Origin: Woeseiaceae bacterium
GTDB lineage: Bacteria > Pseudomonadota > Gammaproteobacteria > Steroidobacterales > Woeseiaceae
Reading direction: 5' to 3'
Length of the DNA stretch: 64,000 bases
Assembly (NCBI GenBank): GCA_028279985.1
Contig: JANQMR010000002.1
Location: forward strand, 62,001 to 126,000
Positions within the stretch are counted from its first letter, which is position 1. Every line of letters starts with the position of its first letter. The notes below the pieces were generated by a model. The model was not told where the DNA came from. It saw nothing but the letters and a program-made list of their open reading frames with translations, and did no database searches. Below, in pieces: positions 18,448 through 27,652 of this stretch. The position numbers and the translations under genes were made by a program.

Positions 18448-19425
18448 ATGTCCCTTTCGCCACTTGACATAAATACCGTCAGACAACTCCGTGAGTCCCT
18501 GGGGGATGCCGTGGTCACGACGCCGGTGATGCGTGCGTGGGCGCTCGAGGAGGCGCTGGGTGACGGCAGCCGGGTATACGCCAAGCTGGAATTCTTGCAG
18601 CGGACCGGTACCTTCAAGGCACGGGGCGCGCTGGCGACCCTTAAGCGGCTCTCTCCCGGCCAACTCGCCGCGGGTGTCACGGCGGTCAGCGCCGGCAACC
18701 ACGCGATCGCCACTGCGTATGCGGCAGCCGTGGTCGGGACCGGCGCCAAGGTCGTCATGATCCGCAATGCCAATCCGGCGCGGCTCGACGCCTGCCGGTC
18801 CTACGGCGCCGAAGTGGTGCTCGCCGACGACGTTCATGCGGCGTTCGAAGTCGCCGAGCGGATCCGGTCGGAAGAGGGGCGCTATCTCGTACACCCGTTC
18901 GAGGGTGAGGCCGTCGCCACCGGCACCGGTACGCTGGGGCTCGAGATCGCCGAACAATGCGACGACATCGAGGCGTTGGTGATCACCGTCGGGGGCGGCG
19001 GACTGATCGGCGGTATTGCCAACGTCTTCAAGCAGCTTCGGCCGTCGGTGCAGGTCATCGGCGTGGAGCCCCAGGGGGCGGATACGATGCACCGGAGCTT
19101 CGCCGCCGGCGAGCCGCGCGGCATCGACGAGGTGAAGACCATAGCCGACAGCCTCGGCGCGCCGTTTGCAATGCCTTATTCTTTCGCCTTGTGCCGCGAC
19201 AACGTCGACCGGCTCGTCAAGGTGTCCGACGACGCGCTCCGGCGCGCGATGGGTTTCATGTTCCGGCACATGAAACTGGCCGTGGAGCCGGCATGCGCGG
19301 CGTCGACGGCCGCGCTGCTTGGACCGTTGCGACAGGATCTGGCCGGCCGCTCGGTGGCTGTGCTGTTATGCGGCAGTAATGTGGACTGGCCGACATTTGC
19401 CGCGCAGGTACGGTTCGATGACTGA
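18448..19425 (+). CDS. Threonine/serine dehydratase-family PLP enzyme
   Basis: The 325-residue fold-type II PLP enzyme has the cofactor lysine in RTGTFKARGAL (about 50-60), SAGNHAIA, the phosphate-binding glycine loop TVGGGGLIGG and a C-terminal CGSNVD segment. Members deaminate threonine or serine, or racemise serine. There is no ACT regulatory domain, so it is the short catabolic type rather than IlvA. The following FAD oxidase overlaps by eight bases, implying a shared transcript. Confidence 0.85.
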   Translation: MSLSPLDINTVRQLRESLGDAVVTTPVMRAWALEEALGDGSRVYAKLEFLQRTGTFKARGALATLKRLSPGQLAAGVTAVSAGNHAIATAYAAAVVGTGAKVVMIRNANPARLDACRSYGAEVVLADDVHAAFEVAERIRSEEGRYLVHPFEGEAVATGTGTLGLEIAEQCDDIEALVITVGGGGLIGGIANVFKQLRPSVQVIGVEPQGADTMHRSFAAGEPRGIDEVKTIADSLGAPFAMPYSFALCRDNVDRLVKVSDDALRRAMGFMFRHMKLAVEPACAASTAALLGPLRQDLAGRSVAVLLCGSNVDWPTFAAQVRFDD

Positions 19426-20815
19426 TTCGCTGATCCAGGAGCTCGCACGAATCGTCGGACCGGCGGGCTGGACGCGCGACCCGGATCGGCTGGCGCCGCA
19501 GTTGACTGAATGGCGAGGGACCTACTACGGCAAGACCCGCGTCATGCTGGCGCCGGCATCGACGGCGGAGGTCTCGGCGGTCGTGCGCGTTTGCGCCGAC
19601 GCCGGGGTCGGTATCGTGCCGCAGGGCGGCAACACCGGGCTCTGCGGCGGGGCGGTGCCGGACGAGAGCGGCGAGCAGGTGCTGTTGTCGCTTGCGCGCA
19701 TGAATCGTGTGCGTTCTATCGATCCGATGGACTATTCGCTGGTTGCCGAGGCCGGTTGCGTGCTCGCCGCGGTGCAGGAAAGGGCGCGCGTCGTGGATCG
19801 TCTGTTTCCGCTAAGCCTGTCCGCGGAAGGTAGCTGCCAAATCGGCGGTAACCTGTCCACTGACGCGGGCGGGATCAACGTGCTTCGTTATGGGACCGCG
19901 CGGCAACTGGTGCTGGGACTGGAGGTCGTGCTGGCCGACGGCACGGTCTGGGACGGATTGCGGTCGCTGCGCAAGGACACCGCGGGTTACGACCTGAAAC
20001 AGTTGTTCCTCGGCAGCGAGGGCACGCTGGGCGTCATTACCGCGGCATGCCTGCGCTTGTTCCCGTTACCGGCCGCGGTGAGCACGGCGATCGTCGCCGT
20101 CGATACCGCGGACAAGGCCGTCGAGTTGCTGTCGGCGCTCAGGTCCGCGCTCGGAGATCGAATACAGGCGTTCGAATTGATTTCTGCGAGAGCGATGCGG
20201 TTCGTAGAGCGGCATATCCCCGGTAGCCGTTATCCCTTCGACCGGGCGCAAGACTGGCACGTGCTGGTCGACGCGGCGGTTGGCGCCGACGCCACCGGCT
20301 TCGAGGACGCGCTGGCGAAGGCGCTTGCGAACGGGCTGGCGGGCGATGCGGTCGTTGCCAAGAACACCGCGGAAGCCGAGGCCTTGTGGCGAATCCGGCA
20401 TTCGATCTCGGAGGCGCAGAAATACGAAGGCGCAAGCATCAAACACGACATCGCCGTGCCGATCGGCCGAATCGGCGAGTTCCTTCGCAAAGGCGAGCGC
20501 GTGATCGCCGATGCGATGCCGACTGCCCGCCCGTGCGTGTTCGGTCATGTCGGCGACGGCAATCTGCATTACAACGTCAGCGTGCCACGCGGTATGCCCG
20601 AGGCGGTCTTTCGCGAACGGGGCGAGGCCTTGACCGAGGCGGTTTACCGGCTGGTCGGCGACATGGGCGGCAGCATCAGCGCCGAACACGGCATCGGCGT
20701 CGCGAAGAAGGCGAGCCTTGCCCGGCACAAACCGGCGGTCGACATGATGTTGATGCGCCGGATCAAGCAGGCGCTGGATCCGGCGGGCATTCTGAATCCC
20801 GGCAAGTTGATCTGA
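19418..20815 (+). CDS. FAD-linked oxidase/dehydrogenase of the GlcD / 2-hydroxyacid type
   Basis: The 465-residue product contains the FAD-binding 4 (PCMH) domain, with PQGGNTGLCGGAVPDE near residue 65 and GNLSTDAGGINVLRYG, and the C-terminal FAD-oxidase domain ending EHGIGVAKKASLARHKP. The family oxidises D-2-hydroxy acids such as D-lactate, glycolate or 2-hydroxyglutarate. ATG 19418 overlaps the dehydratase stop by eight bases; upstream in-frame sequence lies inside the dehydratase. The exact substrate cannot be told. Confidence 0.87.
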   Translation: MTDSLIQELARIVGPAGWTRDPDRLAPQLTEWRGTYYGKTRVMLAPASTAEVSAVVRVCADAGVGIVPQGGNTGLCGGAVPDESGEQVLLSLARMNRVRSIDPMDYSLVAEAGCVLAAVQERARVVDRLFPLSLSAEGSCQIGGNLSTDAGGINVLRYGTARQLVLGLEVVLADGTVWDGLRSLRKDTAGYDLKQLFLGSEGTLGVITAACLRLFPLPAAVSTAIVAVDTADKAVELLSALRSALGDRIQAFELISARAMRFVERHIPGSRYPFDRAQDWHVLVDAAVGADATGFEDALAKALANGLAGDAVVAKNTAEAEALWRIRHSISEAQKYEGASIKHDIAVPIGRIGEFLRKGERVIADAMPTARPCVFGHVGDGNLHYNVSVPRGMPEAVFRERGEALTEAVYRLVGDMGGSISAEHGIGVAKKASLARHKPAVDMMLMRRIKQALDPAGILNPGKLI

Positions 20816-20866
20816 CGACCGGTTCCGCGTCGTCGAGCACGCCGGCACCTGACTATGATTCGAAAA

Positions 20867-20888
20867 ATCGGTTCTTAATCGGTTCTTA
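20867..20888 (+). repeat. Perfect 11-bp tandem duplication in the ilvD upstream region
   Basis: ATCGGTTCTTA occurs twice back to back. It is part of a gene-free stretch (20816-21008) preceding the repeated-ATG leader of ilvD. Nothing else is evident there. Confidence 0.6.
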
Positions 20889-21008
20889 CGACAAACAATC
20901 GTTGTTAGACTGCCCGGGTTGCACGGGCATTGCCCGAGATAGCGGCGCGTGACAGCGACCTACACCGATAGCCTAAGATTCCCCGGAACGGTCCACCCAA
21001 GAGCGCTT

Positions 21009-21080
21009 ATGAGCAATAAAGAATGAAGAGTACCCATGAGCAATAGATGCATGAACAATAAACATGAGCAATAAATGAGC
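21009..21080 (+). promoter_or_regulatory. Repeated ATGAGCAATAAA units immediately upstream of ilvD
   Basis: Near-identical start-codon units occur at 21009, 21036, 21051 and 21064, and the ilvD start at 21075 is a fifth degenerate copy (ATGAGCGACAAA). No Shine-Dalgarno is evident before the ilvD ATG. The upstream units give very short frames, one of which ends exactly before ilvD. Confidence 0.7.
21036..21074 (+). CDS. Possible 12-codon leader frame abutting ilvD
   Basis: ATG 21036 opens a frame encoding MSNRCMNNKHEQ, ending in TAA at 21072-21074 directly before the ilvD ATG. It has no Ile, Leu or Val codons, so classical attenuation by branched-chain amino acids is not supported. It could couple translation or act as a decoy. 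That it is translated is only a suggestion. Confidence 0.3.
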   Translation: MSNRCMNNKHEQ

Positions 21081-22763
21081 GACAAAGATCTAAGGAAGTA
21101 CTCCCGTATCGTCGTAGACGGTCCCGAAAAGGCACCGAGTCGGGCGATGCTCCGCGCCGTCGGATTCGGCGAAGACGATTTTTCCAAACCGCAGATCGGT
21201 ATTGCCTCGACCTGGAGCATGGTCACGCCCTGCAACATGCATATCAAGGAGCTCGCCGACGAGGCGGCTGCCGGCGCGGACGAGGCGGGCGCCAAGGGGG
21301 TCGTGTTCAACACGATCAGTGTGTCGGACGGCATCTCGATGGGCACGCCGGGCATGCGTTATTCGCTCGTCTCCAGGGAGATCATCGCAGACTCGATCGA
21401 GGCGGTTGCCGGCGCGGAGGGTTTCGACGGCCTGGTGACGATCGGCGGTTGCGACAAGAACATGCCGGCCTGTGTCATGGCGATGGCGCGAATGAACCGG
21501 CCATCGGTATTCGTTTACGGCGGTACGATAAGACCGGGCGCGAAACGCCGCGACATCGTCGCGGTCTTCGAAGCCGTCGGCGCCGCGGCCTCGGGCCGTA
21601 TCACATCGGAGGAACTGCTCGAAGTCGAGCAGACCGCCATCCCGGGACCCGGCGCCTGCGGCGGCATGTACACCGCCAACACGATGGCGTCGGCGATCGA
21701 GGCGCTCGGCATGAGTCTCGCCAACAGCTCCGCCCAGGAAGCGGTATCGGCCGACAAGATCAAGGACTGCCGCCGCGCCGGCGCTGCCGTCATGGAGCTG
21801 ATCCGCCGGGACATCAAACCCCTGGACATCATGACCCGGCCGGCCTTCGAGAATGCGATCGCCGTCGTCATTGCGCTCGGCGGGTCGACCAATGCCGTGT
21901 TACATCTGTTGGCACTCGCCCGGGAAGCCGATGTCGACTTGAGCCTGGACGACTTCACCCGCATCGGGGCCCGGGTGCCGGTACTCGGCGACCTCAAGCC
22001 CAGCGGCAGGTATCTGATGTCGGAGCTGATTGCGATCGGCGGTATCCAGCCGATGATGAAACGGATGCTAGACCGCGGCCTGTTGCACGGCGACTGCCTG
22101 ACCGTGACCGGAAAAACACTGGCGGAAAACCTGGCCGACGTCGAGGATTACCCGGCGGGACAGGACATCGTCCGCGACTTCGAGACCCCGATCAAGCCCG
22201 ACAGTCATCTGGCGATCCTCTACGGCAATCTCGCGCCCGAGGGCGCGGTCGCCAAGATCAGCGGCAAGGAGGGCCTGCGTTTCGAGGGGACGGCGCGGGT
22301 GTTCGCCTCCGAGGAGGAGGCGCTGCAGGCGATACTCGGCGACGAGGTCAAATCCGGCGACGTGGTGGTCGTGCGTTACGAAGGACCCAGGGGCGGGCCG
22401 GGTATGCGTGAGATGTTGAGTCCGACGAGCGCCATTATGGGCAAGGGGCTGGGTAGCGACGTGGCCTTGATTACCGACGGGCGGTTCTCGGGCGGGAGCC
22501 ACGGGTTCGTCGTCGGCCATGTCTCTCCCGAGGCCGCCGTCGGCGGGCCGATCGGTCTGCTCGAGGACGGCGATCGTATCCTGATCGATGCGCAAACCCG
22601 GGAGCTGAACGTCGATGTGGACGAAGCCGAGCTCGAACGTCGCAAGACCCGCTGGCAGCCGCCGGCGACGACGATACGTCGCGGCGCGCTAGCGAAATAC
22701 CGGGCCTGTGTCTCTTCCGCATCGGAGGGCGCGGTGACCGTTCCGCCGCCCTGGGACCGCTAA
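21075..22763 (+). CDS. ilvD: Dihydroxy-acid dehydratase
   Basis: The 562-residue product has the iron-sulfur and active-site segments [10 protein letters not shown] (about 124-133) and [15 protein letters not shown], and a C-terminal swivelling domain ([29 protein letters not shown]). It makes the 2-oxo acid precursors of valine, isoleucine and leucine. It is separate from the ilvC-leu operon elsewhere in the window. The start is supported by homology rather than by a ribosome binding site. Confidence 0.97.
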   Translation: MSDKDLRKYSRIVVDGPEKAPSRAMLRAVGFGEDDFSKPQIGIASTWSMVTPCNMHIKELADEAAAGADEAGAKGVVFNTISVSDGISMGTPGMRYSLVSREIIADSIEAVAGAEGFDGLVTIGGCDKNMPACVMAMARMNRPSVFVYGGTIRPGAKRRDIVAVFEAVGAAASGRITSEELLEVEQTAIPGPGACGGMYTANTMASAIEALGMSLANSSAQEAVSADKIKDCRRAGAAVMELIRRDIKPLDIMTRPAFENAIAVVIALGGSTNAVLHLLALAREADVDLSLDDFTRIGARVPVLGDLKPSGRYLMSELIAIGGIQPMMKRMLDRGLLHGDCLTVTGKTLAENLADVEDYPAGQDIVRDFETPIKPDSHLAILYGNLAPEGAVAKISGKEGLRFEGTARVFASEEEALQAILGDEVKSGDVVVVRYEGPRGGPGMREMLSPTSAIMGKGLGSDVALITDGRFSGGSHGFVVGHVSPEAAVGGPIGLLEDGDRILIDAQTRELNVDVDEAELERRKTRWQPPATTIRRGALAKYRACVSSASEGAVTVPPPWDR

Positions 22764-22905
22764 CAGGCCGCTCATGCTTGATTTTTTGCCGCCGGTCGGC
22801 TCTACTCTGGGCATGCGAACTGACGACACCCGCGTAAAGTGCCAACGCAACGCCCGAGCGGCTGCGAACAAAAACTTAAAACGAATGGCGCGCCAGAGGT
22901 GCGCG

Positions 22906-22990
22906 GGTGACAGCGGCGGTCTGACCGGCAGATAATAAACCGGCGCCTGCCGACGAGCCCGCGAGGAGCGATCCCTGCGGGTTTTTTTTT
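22906..22990 (+). promoter_or_regulatory. Structured leader with terminator/antiterminator upstream of lysAC
   Basis: CCCGC (22958-22962) can pair with GCGGG at 22977-22981, forming a terminator followed by nine T residues, or with an upstream GCGGG at 22906-22910. An internal CGGCAG/CTGCCG hairpin lies between them. Mutually exclusive pairings of this kind are typical of attenuators. AGAGGTGC occurs at about 22898, but the rest does not match the lysine riboswitch. The remainder of 22764-22905 shows no gene. Confidence 0.6.
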
Positions 22991-23029
22991 GCCTCCCCCA
23001 TTCGATAAAACCTTTAGAGTATCTGTGCC

Positions 23030-25684
23030 TTGACGACGGAACCGAGACAGGACCTCACCGAAGCCCGGTTCGAGGACAGCGCGGCCTTGGGCGCGGCCGA
23101 TGCCTGTTCCGCGTCGCCCTGGGTGGTGATGAAGTTCGGCGGCAGCAGCGTGTCCAGCGCCGAGAACTGGGCGACCATTGCCGGTCTCGTCCGGAGACGG
23201 CTCGCCGACGGCCTGAAACCGTTACTCGTCCATTCGGCGCTACAGGGTGTGTCCAACGCTTTGGAAGCGCTGCTGGAGGCGGCCGTCAGCGGCGATCCGG
23301 GTGACGGTCTCGCCGCGATCCGGGACCGGCACTATGCGCTCGCCCGCGATCTCGGGGTCGATGCCCCTGCGTTGATCGACGGTGAGCTGCACGAGCTGGA
23401 TCAGTTGGTGGCGGGCGCCCGGCTGGTTCGCGAGGTCAGCGTACGGGTCAGGGTCCGGGTCATGGCGCTGGGCGAGCTGATGGCGACGAAGCTAGGCGCC
23501 GCCTATCTCGAACAGTCGGGTATCGACGTGGAGTGGCTGGATGCCCGGGACGTATTGCGATCACGCCCCGAGCCGGGCCGGCAGCGTGTCCAACAATACC
23601 TGGCCGCCGTTTGCGAGCACGGTCCGGACCCGGAACTGCGCGACCGGTTGGGTGACGAGCGCAAGCTCGTGTTGACCCAGGGTTTCATCGCCAGGAACGC
23701 CGCGGGTGAAACCGCGTTGCTCGGCCGGGGCGGATCGGATACCTCGGCCGCCTACTTTGCTTCGCGACTGCAGGCCCGGCGCCTCGAGATCTGGACCGAT
23801 GTCCCGGGCATGTTCACGGCGGATCCGCGCCTGGTCCCCTCGGCTCGGCTGTTGGCTGCGCTACGTTACGACGAGGCGCAGGAGCTGGCCTCCGCCGGCA
23901 GCTCGGTGCTGCATCCGCGATGCCTGTCGCCGCTGAAAGCGGATCGTATTCCGCTGTTCGTCCGCTGCACCGGCGCGCCGGAACTCGACGGTACCGTGGT
24001 CGCCGCCGTGACGGAAGAGACCGAGCCGCAGGTCAAGGGGATCTGTCTGCGCCCCGGCCTGACGCTGGTTTCTATGGACAGCGTCGGGATGTGGCACGAG
24101 GCGGGTTTTCTTGCCCGGGCGTTTGCCGTGTTCGGCAATCACGGGGTTTCGATCGACCTGGTGTCGACCTCGGAGACCAATGTCACCGTTTCGGTGGATA
24201 CCGGAAACGGCATGCTGCCGCCGGACATACGCGAGGAGGTCGTCGCGGATCTCGAGGCCCTGTGCCGGGTGCGGCTGATCGAGCCTTGTGTCGCGGTTAG
24301 CCTGGTCGGACGGAAGATTCGCACGATCCTGTCTCGGCTCGCACCGGCGCTGGAGGTTTTCGAAGAAGAGAAAATCCACCTGATGTCGCAGGCGGCCAAC
24401 GACCTTAACCTCAGTTTCGTCATCGACGCGGATCAGGGTGAGCGCCTGGTCCGCAAGCTGCACTCGTCGATCATCCGCCAAAGCGGCAGCGGGCCCGCTT
24501 TTGGGCCACGCTGGGAGCAGCTCTTCAGGCGCGAACCCGAGCGCCGGGCGAGTCCGGAGAGCTGGTGGCTGGGCAAACGATCGCAACTTCTGGCGCTGGC
24601 TGCGGAGCACCGCAACGTTTATGTCTACGATCTCGACAGCGTTCGCGCGGCGGCACGCAAGTTAAAGACGCTGGCCAACGTCGACCGGGTACTGTACGCG
24701 GTCAAGGCCAATTTCAATGCCGAGATCATCCGTACGCTGGCCGGCGAGGGCGTCGATTTCGAGTGTGTGTCGCCTGGCGAATGCGAGCACCTGGAACGTA
24801 TCCTGCCCGGTCTGGACGTCAATCGTCTGCTTTTTACGCCGAACTTCGCGCCGCGTGAAGAGTACGAGTGGGGACTGGCCAGAGGACTGCAGCTCACGCT
24901 GGACAATCTGTATCCGCTGCAGGCCTGGCCGGAGTTGTTCAGCGGCCGGAGGATTTTTGTCCGGCTCGATCCCGGACAGGGACGCGGTCACCATGAGCAC
25001 GTCAAGACCGCGGGCGTGCACTCGAAGTTCGGCGTGCCTTTGTTCGAGCTGGACGAGCTCCAGCGTCTGGTGGCAGCCGCCGGCGCCGAAGTTGTCGGCA
25101 TACACGCGCACAGCGGCAGCGGCATCGTCGATCCGGATAACTGGCATGCGGTTGCCGAGACGCTGATCGGCGCAGCCGAGCGTTTTCCGGCAGTGGAGGC
25201 GATCGACCTGGGTGGTGGCCTGGGTATTCCGGAGAAACCCGGCGACCGGCCGTTCGATCTGCAAAAACTCGATGCATCGCTGCACGACGTACGCGAGCGT
25301 TTTCCACAGTACCGCCTGTGGCTGGAACCCGGCCGGTTTTTTGTCGCCGAGTCGGGCGTGTTGCTGACCGAGGTGACGCAACTCAAGGGCAAAGGCGACA
25401 TGCGTTACGTCGGGGTTGCAACCGGCATGAATTCGCTGATTCGCCCGGCCCTGTACGGCGCCTATCACGAAATCGTGAACCTGACGCGCAGCGACGAAGC
25501 GGCAACCGAGACGGCAACCGTCGTCGGTCCGATCTGCGAGACCGGCGACCGTCTGGGCAGCGATCGCCTGTTGCCGCCTTGCGCCGAGGGTGACGTGATC
25601 CTGATCGCCAATACGGGCGCCTACGGCTACGTCATGAGCTCCCAATACAACTGCCGGCCGGTTGCGGTCGAAGTTGCGATCTGA
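23030..25684 (+). CDS. Bifunctional aspartate kinase / diaminopimelate decarboxylase
   Basis: The 884-residue fusion joins the first and last enzymes of lysine synthesis. The N-terminal half is aspartokinase (VVMKFGGSSVSS near residue 33, GRGGSDTSAAYFAS) with ACT-like regulatory segments (about 330-480). The C-terminal half is a fold-type III PLP decarboxylase (YAVKANFN with Lys559, HSKFGVP, HSGSGIVDP, GPICETGDRLG). Such fusions are known in Xanthomonadales. The start is a TTG with weak ribosome binding signal; no upstream ATG is in frame. A terminator-bearing leader precedes it, suggesting lysine-linked control. Confidence 0.93.
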   Translation: MTTEPRQDLTEARFEDSAALGAADACSASPWVVMKFGGSSVSSAENWATIAGLVRRRLADGLKPLLVHSALQGVSNALEALLEAAVSGDPGDGLAAIRDRHYALARDLGVDAPALIDGELHELDQLVAGARLVREVSVRVRVRVMALGELMATKLGAAYLEQSGIDVEWLDARDVLRSRPEPGRQRVQQYLAAVCEHGPDPELRDRLGDERKLVLTQGFIARNAAGETALLGRGGSDTSAAYFASRLQARRLEIWTDVPGMFTADPRLVPSARLLAALRYDEAQELASAGSSVLHPRCLSPLKADRIPLFVRCTGAPELDGTVVAAVTEETEPQVKGICLRPGLTLVSMDSVGMWHEAGFLARAFAVFGNHGVSIDLVSTSETNVTVSVDTGNGMLPPDIREEVVADLEALCRVRLIEPCVAVSLVGRKIRTILSRLAPALEVFEEEKIHLMSQAANDLNLSFVIDADQGERLVRKLHSSIIRQSGSGPAFGPRWEQLFRREPERRASPESWWLGKRSQLLALAAEHRNVYVYDLDSVRAAARKLKTLANVDRVLYAVKANFNAEIIRTLAGEGVDFECVSPGECEHLERILPGLDVNRLLFTPNFAPREEYEWGLARGLQLTLDNLYPLQAWPELFSGRRIFVRLDPGQGRGHHEHVKTAGVHSKFGVPLFELDELQRLVAAAGAEVVGIHAHSGSGIVDPDNWHAVAETLIGAAERFPAVEAIDLGGGLGIPEKPGDRPFDLQKLDASLHDVRERFPQYRLWLEPGRFFVAESGVLLTEVTQLKGKGDMRYVGVATGMNSLIRPALYGAYHEIVNLTRSDEAATETATVVGPICETGDRLGSDRLLPPCAEGDVILIANTGAYGYVMSSQYNCRPVAVEVAI

Positions 25685-25881
25685 CCGGTGCTCCCGGCGT
25701 TACGACGCGCCGTTCGATGTTTCCCCGGTCGCAGTGCCCGAGGCCGGCTGCGTCGCCCCGGTCCCGGAAAACGCAGGGTAAGCGCGTTGCTTGCGGAGTG
25801 ATAAGCTCCCGGTTCCGAAACAGATCGCGGTGCGACTGACGAGCCGGATGCCGTGCCGTCGACAACCTGGAGGGGACCGGC

Positions 25882-26478
25882 ATGATAAAACTGTATTGGG
25901 CGTCCAAGACCCGTTCGGCACGTGCGATCTGGATGCTAGAGGAGACCGGCGTGGACTACGAGGTCGACGTGGTCGACATTCGCAGCCCGGAGCGCAAGGA
26001 CAGCGCCGAGTTCCGCCGGGCGAGCCCGATGGGCAAGGTACCGGCGCTTGCCGACGGTGAGCTGGCGATGTCGGAGTCGGCTGCGTTGTGTTTGTATCTT
26101 GCCGACCGTTACGCACCGGGGCAGTTGGCGCCTGCCCTCGACGATCCGTCGCGCGGCAAGTTCCTGTATTGGATCATGTATACACCGGCGGTGATCGAGC
26201 CGGCGATGGCGGAAAAGTTCAGCGGCGCGGAACCCAATCGGGGTCGTAACGGCTGGGGCGATTTCGCGTCGATGATCGAAACGCTGGAAGCGGGTCTCGA
26301 CGGCAGGGAATGGATCGTGGGCGATCGATTCACGGCGGCCGACGTGATGTTGGGTTCCAGCGTCGTGTTCATGCGACTGTTCGACATGCTGCCGGAATCC
26401 GAGACTCTGTCCGCTTACGCGGACCGTTGCCTGGCGCGGCCGGCGTATCAAAAAGCGATGAGTTTCGACGCCGGCTGA
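25882..26478 (+). CDS. Glutathione S-transferase family protein
   Basis: The 198-residue product has an N-terminal thioredoxin fold (KLYWASKTRSARAIWMLEE, then SPMGKVPALADGELAMSESA with the cis-Pro and glutathione-binding Glu-Ser) and an all-helical C-terminal domain (FTAADVMLGSSVVFMRLFD). These cytoplasmic enzymes conjugate or reduce with glutathione. The ATG follows TGGAGGGG. The 197 bases between lysAC and this gene hold no other feature. Confidence 0.9.
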   Translation: MIKLYWASKTRSARAIWMLEETGVDYEVDVVDIRSPERKDSAEFRRASPMGKVPALADGELAMSESAALCLYLADRYAPGQLAPALDDPSRGKFLYWIMYTPAVIEPAMAEKFSGAEPNRGRNGWGDFASMIETLEAGLDGREWIVGDRFTAADVMLGSSVVFMRLFDMLPESETLSAYADRCLARPAYQKAMSFDAG

Positions 26479-26488
26479 GTCCGGGGCC

Positions 26489-26542
26489 GGTGTATCAGGC
26501 CTAGTGGGTCAGGCATGGTGTATCAGGCGTGGTGTATCAGGC
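26489..26542. repeat. Tandem GGTGTATCAGGC minisatellite overlapping the hisE stop
   Basis: GGTGTATCAGGC occurs at 26489-26500, 26517-26528 and 26531-26542, with a degenerate copy at 26503-26514, giving units of about 14 bases. The last copy includes the hisE stop codon, so copy-number change could alter the HisE C-terminus. Confidence 0.75.
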
Positions 26543-26833
26543 TTGGTGCCTGTCCGAGAGCTCAGCCGCGATGTCGGCCAGCGTAATGTTTCGGTCTGCG
26601 AGCAACACCAACAGGTGGTAGACGAGATCCGCGGCTTCGGCGATCGTTTCGTCGCGACCGCCGTCGATCGCGGCCAGCGCAAGCTCTACTGCCTCCTCGC
26701 CGACTTTTTGTGCGATACGACGGCTGCCGGCTGCGGCCAGGCTTGCGGTGTAACTGCCTTTGTCGGCATCCGCGAGCCGCTGCCGGATTACGTCTTCGAG
26801 CGTGTTAAGGAAGTTGATGTTCCGTTCGGTCAC
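26537..26833 (-). CDS. hisE: Phosphoribosyl-ATP pyrophosphatase
   Basis: The 98-residue product has the MazG-like metal site (KVGEEAVELALAA, then ETIAEAADLVYHLLVLL) and removes pyrophosphate from phosphoribosyl-ATP, the second step of histidine synthesis. GTG 26833 is preferred because GAGG lies eight bases upstream; a TTG at 26860 lacks one. HisE is separate rather than fused to HisI, and no hisI gene is in the window. Confidence 0.93.
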   Translation of the reverse strand: MTERNINFLNTLEDVIRQRLADADKGSYTASLAAAGSRRIAQKVGEEAVELALAAIDGGRDETIAEAADLVYHLLVLLADRNITLADIAAELSDRHQA

Positions 26834-26884
26834 TGGCGGATCCTCAGGGCCGGATGACAAATGAGAGATGTCAGATAGCAGGCC

Positions 26885-27652
26885 CTAAGGCCTGATGTCG
26901 ATCTGCCGCTCGATCAGGTAACGCTTGAGGGCGTACACCGGAATCTCGCCGCTGTGAAAAACGCTGGCGGCCAGCGCACCGTCCACGTCGGCGGTACGAA
27001 ACACGCTTTCGAAGTGTTCCATTGCGCCGGCGCCGCCGGATGCGATCAGCGGCACCTGGCACTGTTCGCGGACGATAGCGAGCTGCCGGTTGTCGTAACC
27101 CTGTCGAACACCGTCCTGGTTCATGCAGTTGAGAACGACTTCGCCGGCGCCGCGATCCTGCGCCTCGCGAATCCAGTCCACGGTGCGGCGTTCGGCGGCC
27201 GCGGTCTTGTCGGGATCGCCGGTGTACTGGTACACGGCGTAATCCGAGCCTTGCTCGCGGCTGTCCACGCCGAGCACGACACACTGCGACCCAAAACGGC
27301 GGGCGAGTTCGCCGATCAATGCCGGGTTTTCCAGCGCGGGGCTATTGATCGAAATCTTGTCCGCGCCCTTGTTGAGCACTTCCTCGGCATCCCCGATGCT
27401 GCGGATGCCGCCGGCGACGCAGAACGGGACATCCAGCACCGCGGCAACCCGGCTGACCCAGCTTCGATCGACACTGCGGCCGTCGGGGCTGGCCGTGATG
27501 TCGTAGAACACCAGCTCGTCCGCGCCCTCGTCACAATACCGCTGCGCAAGCGACAGGATGTCGCCGACGACGCGGTGATCGCGGAACTGCACGCCCTTGA
27601 CCACGACGCCGTCACGCACGTCGAGACAGGGAATCAACCGTCTTGCGGGAAT
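26885..27652 (-). CDS. hisF: Imidazole glycerol phosphate synthase cyclase subunit, probable ATT start
   Basis: The TIM-barrel cyclase has [19 protein letters not shown] at the N-terminus and [12 protein letters not shown] near the C-terminus. With HisH it forms the imidazole ring. There is no in-frame ATG or GTG at the right place. ATT 27652 lies eight bases after GAGGAG and gives a 255-residue protein that keeps the conserved Arg before LIPCLDV, a gate residue of the ammonia tunnel. The standard alternative, TTG 27637 overlapping the hisA stop as TTGA, would lose that Arg and the start of the first strand. Confidence 0.93.
   Translation of the reverse strand: MPARRLIPCLDVRDGVVVKGVQFRDHRVVGDILSLAQRYCDEGADELVFYDITASPDGRSVDRSWVSRVAAVLDVPFCVAGGIRSIGDAEEVLNKGADKISINSPALENPALIGELARRFGSQCVVLGVDSREQGSDYAVYQYTGDPDKTAAAERRTVDWIREAQDRGAGEVVLNCMNQDGVRQGYDNRQLAIVREQCQVPLIASGGAGAMEHFESVFRTADVDGALAASVFHSGEIPVYALKRYLIERQIDIRP

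Noticed and set aside
22896..22990. Lysine riboswitch upstream of lysAC
   Set aside because: AGAGGTGC is present, but the long five-helix junction does not fit in the remaining 90 bases and other core motifs are missing.
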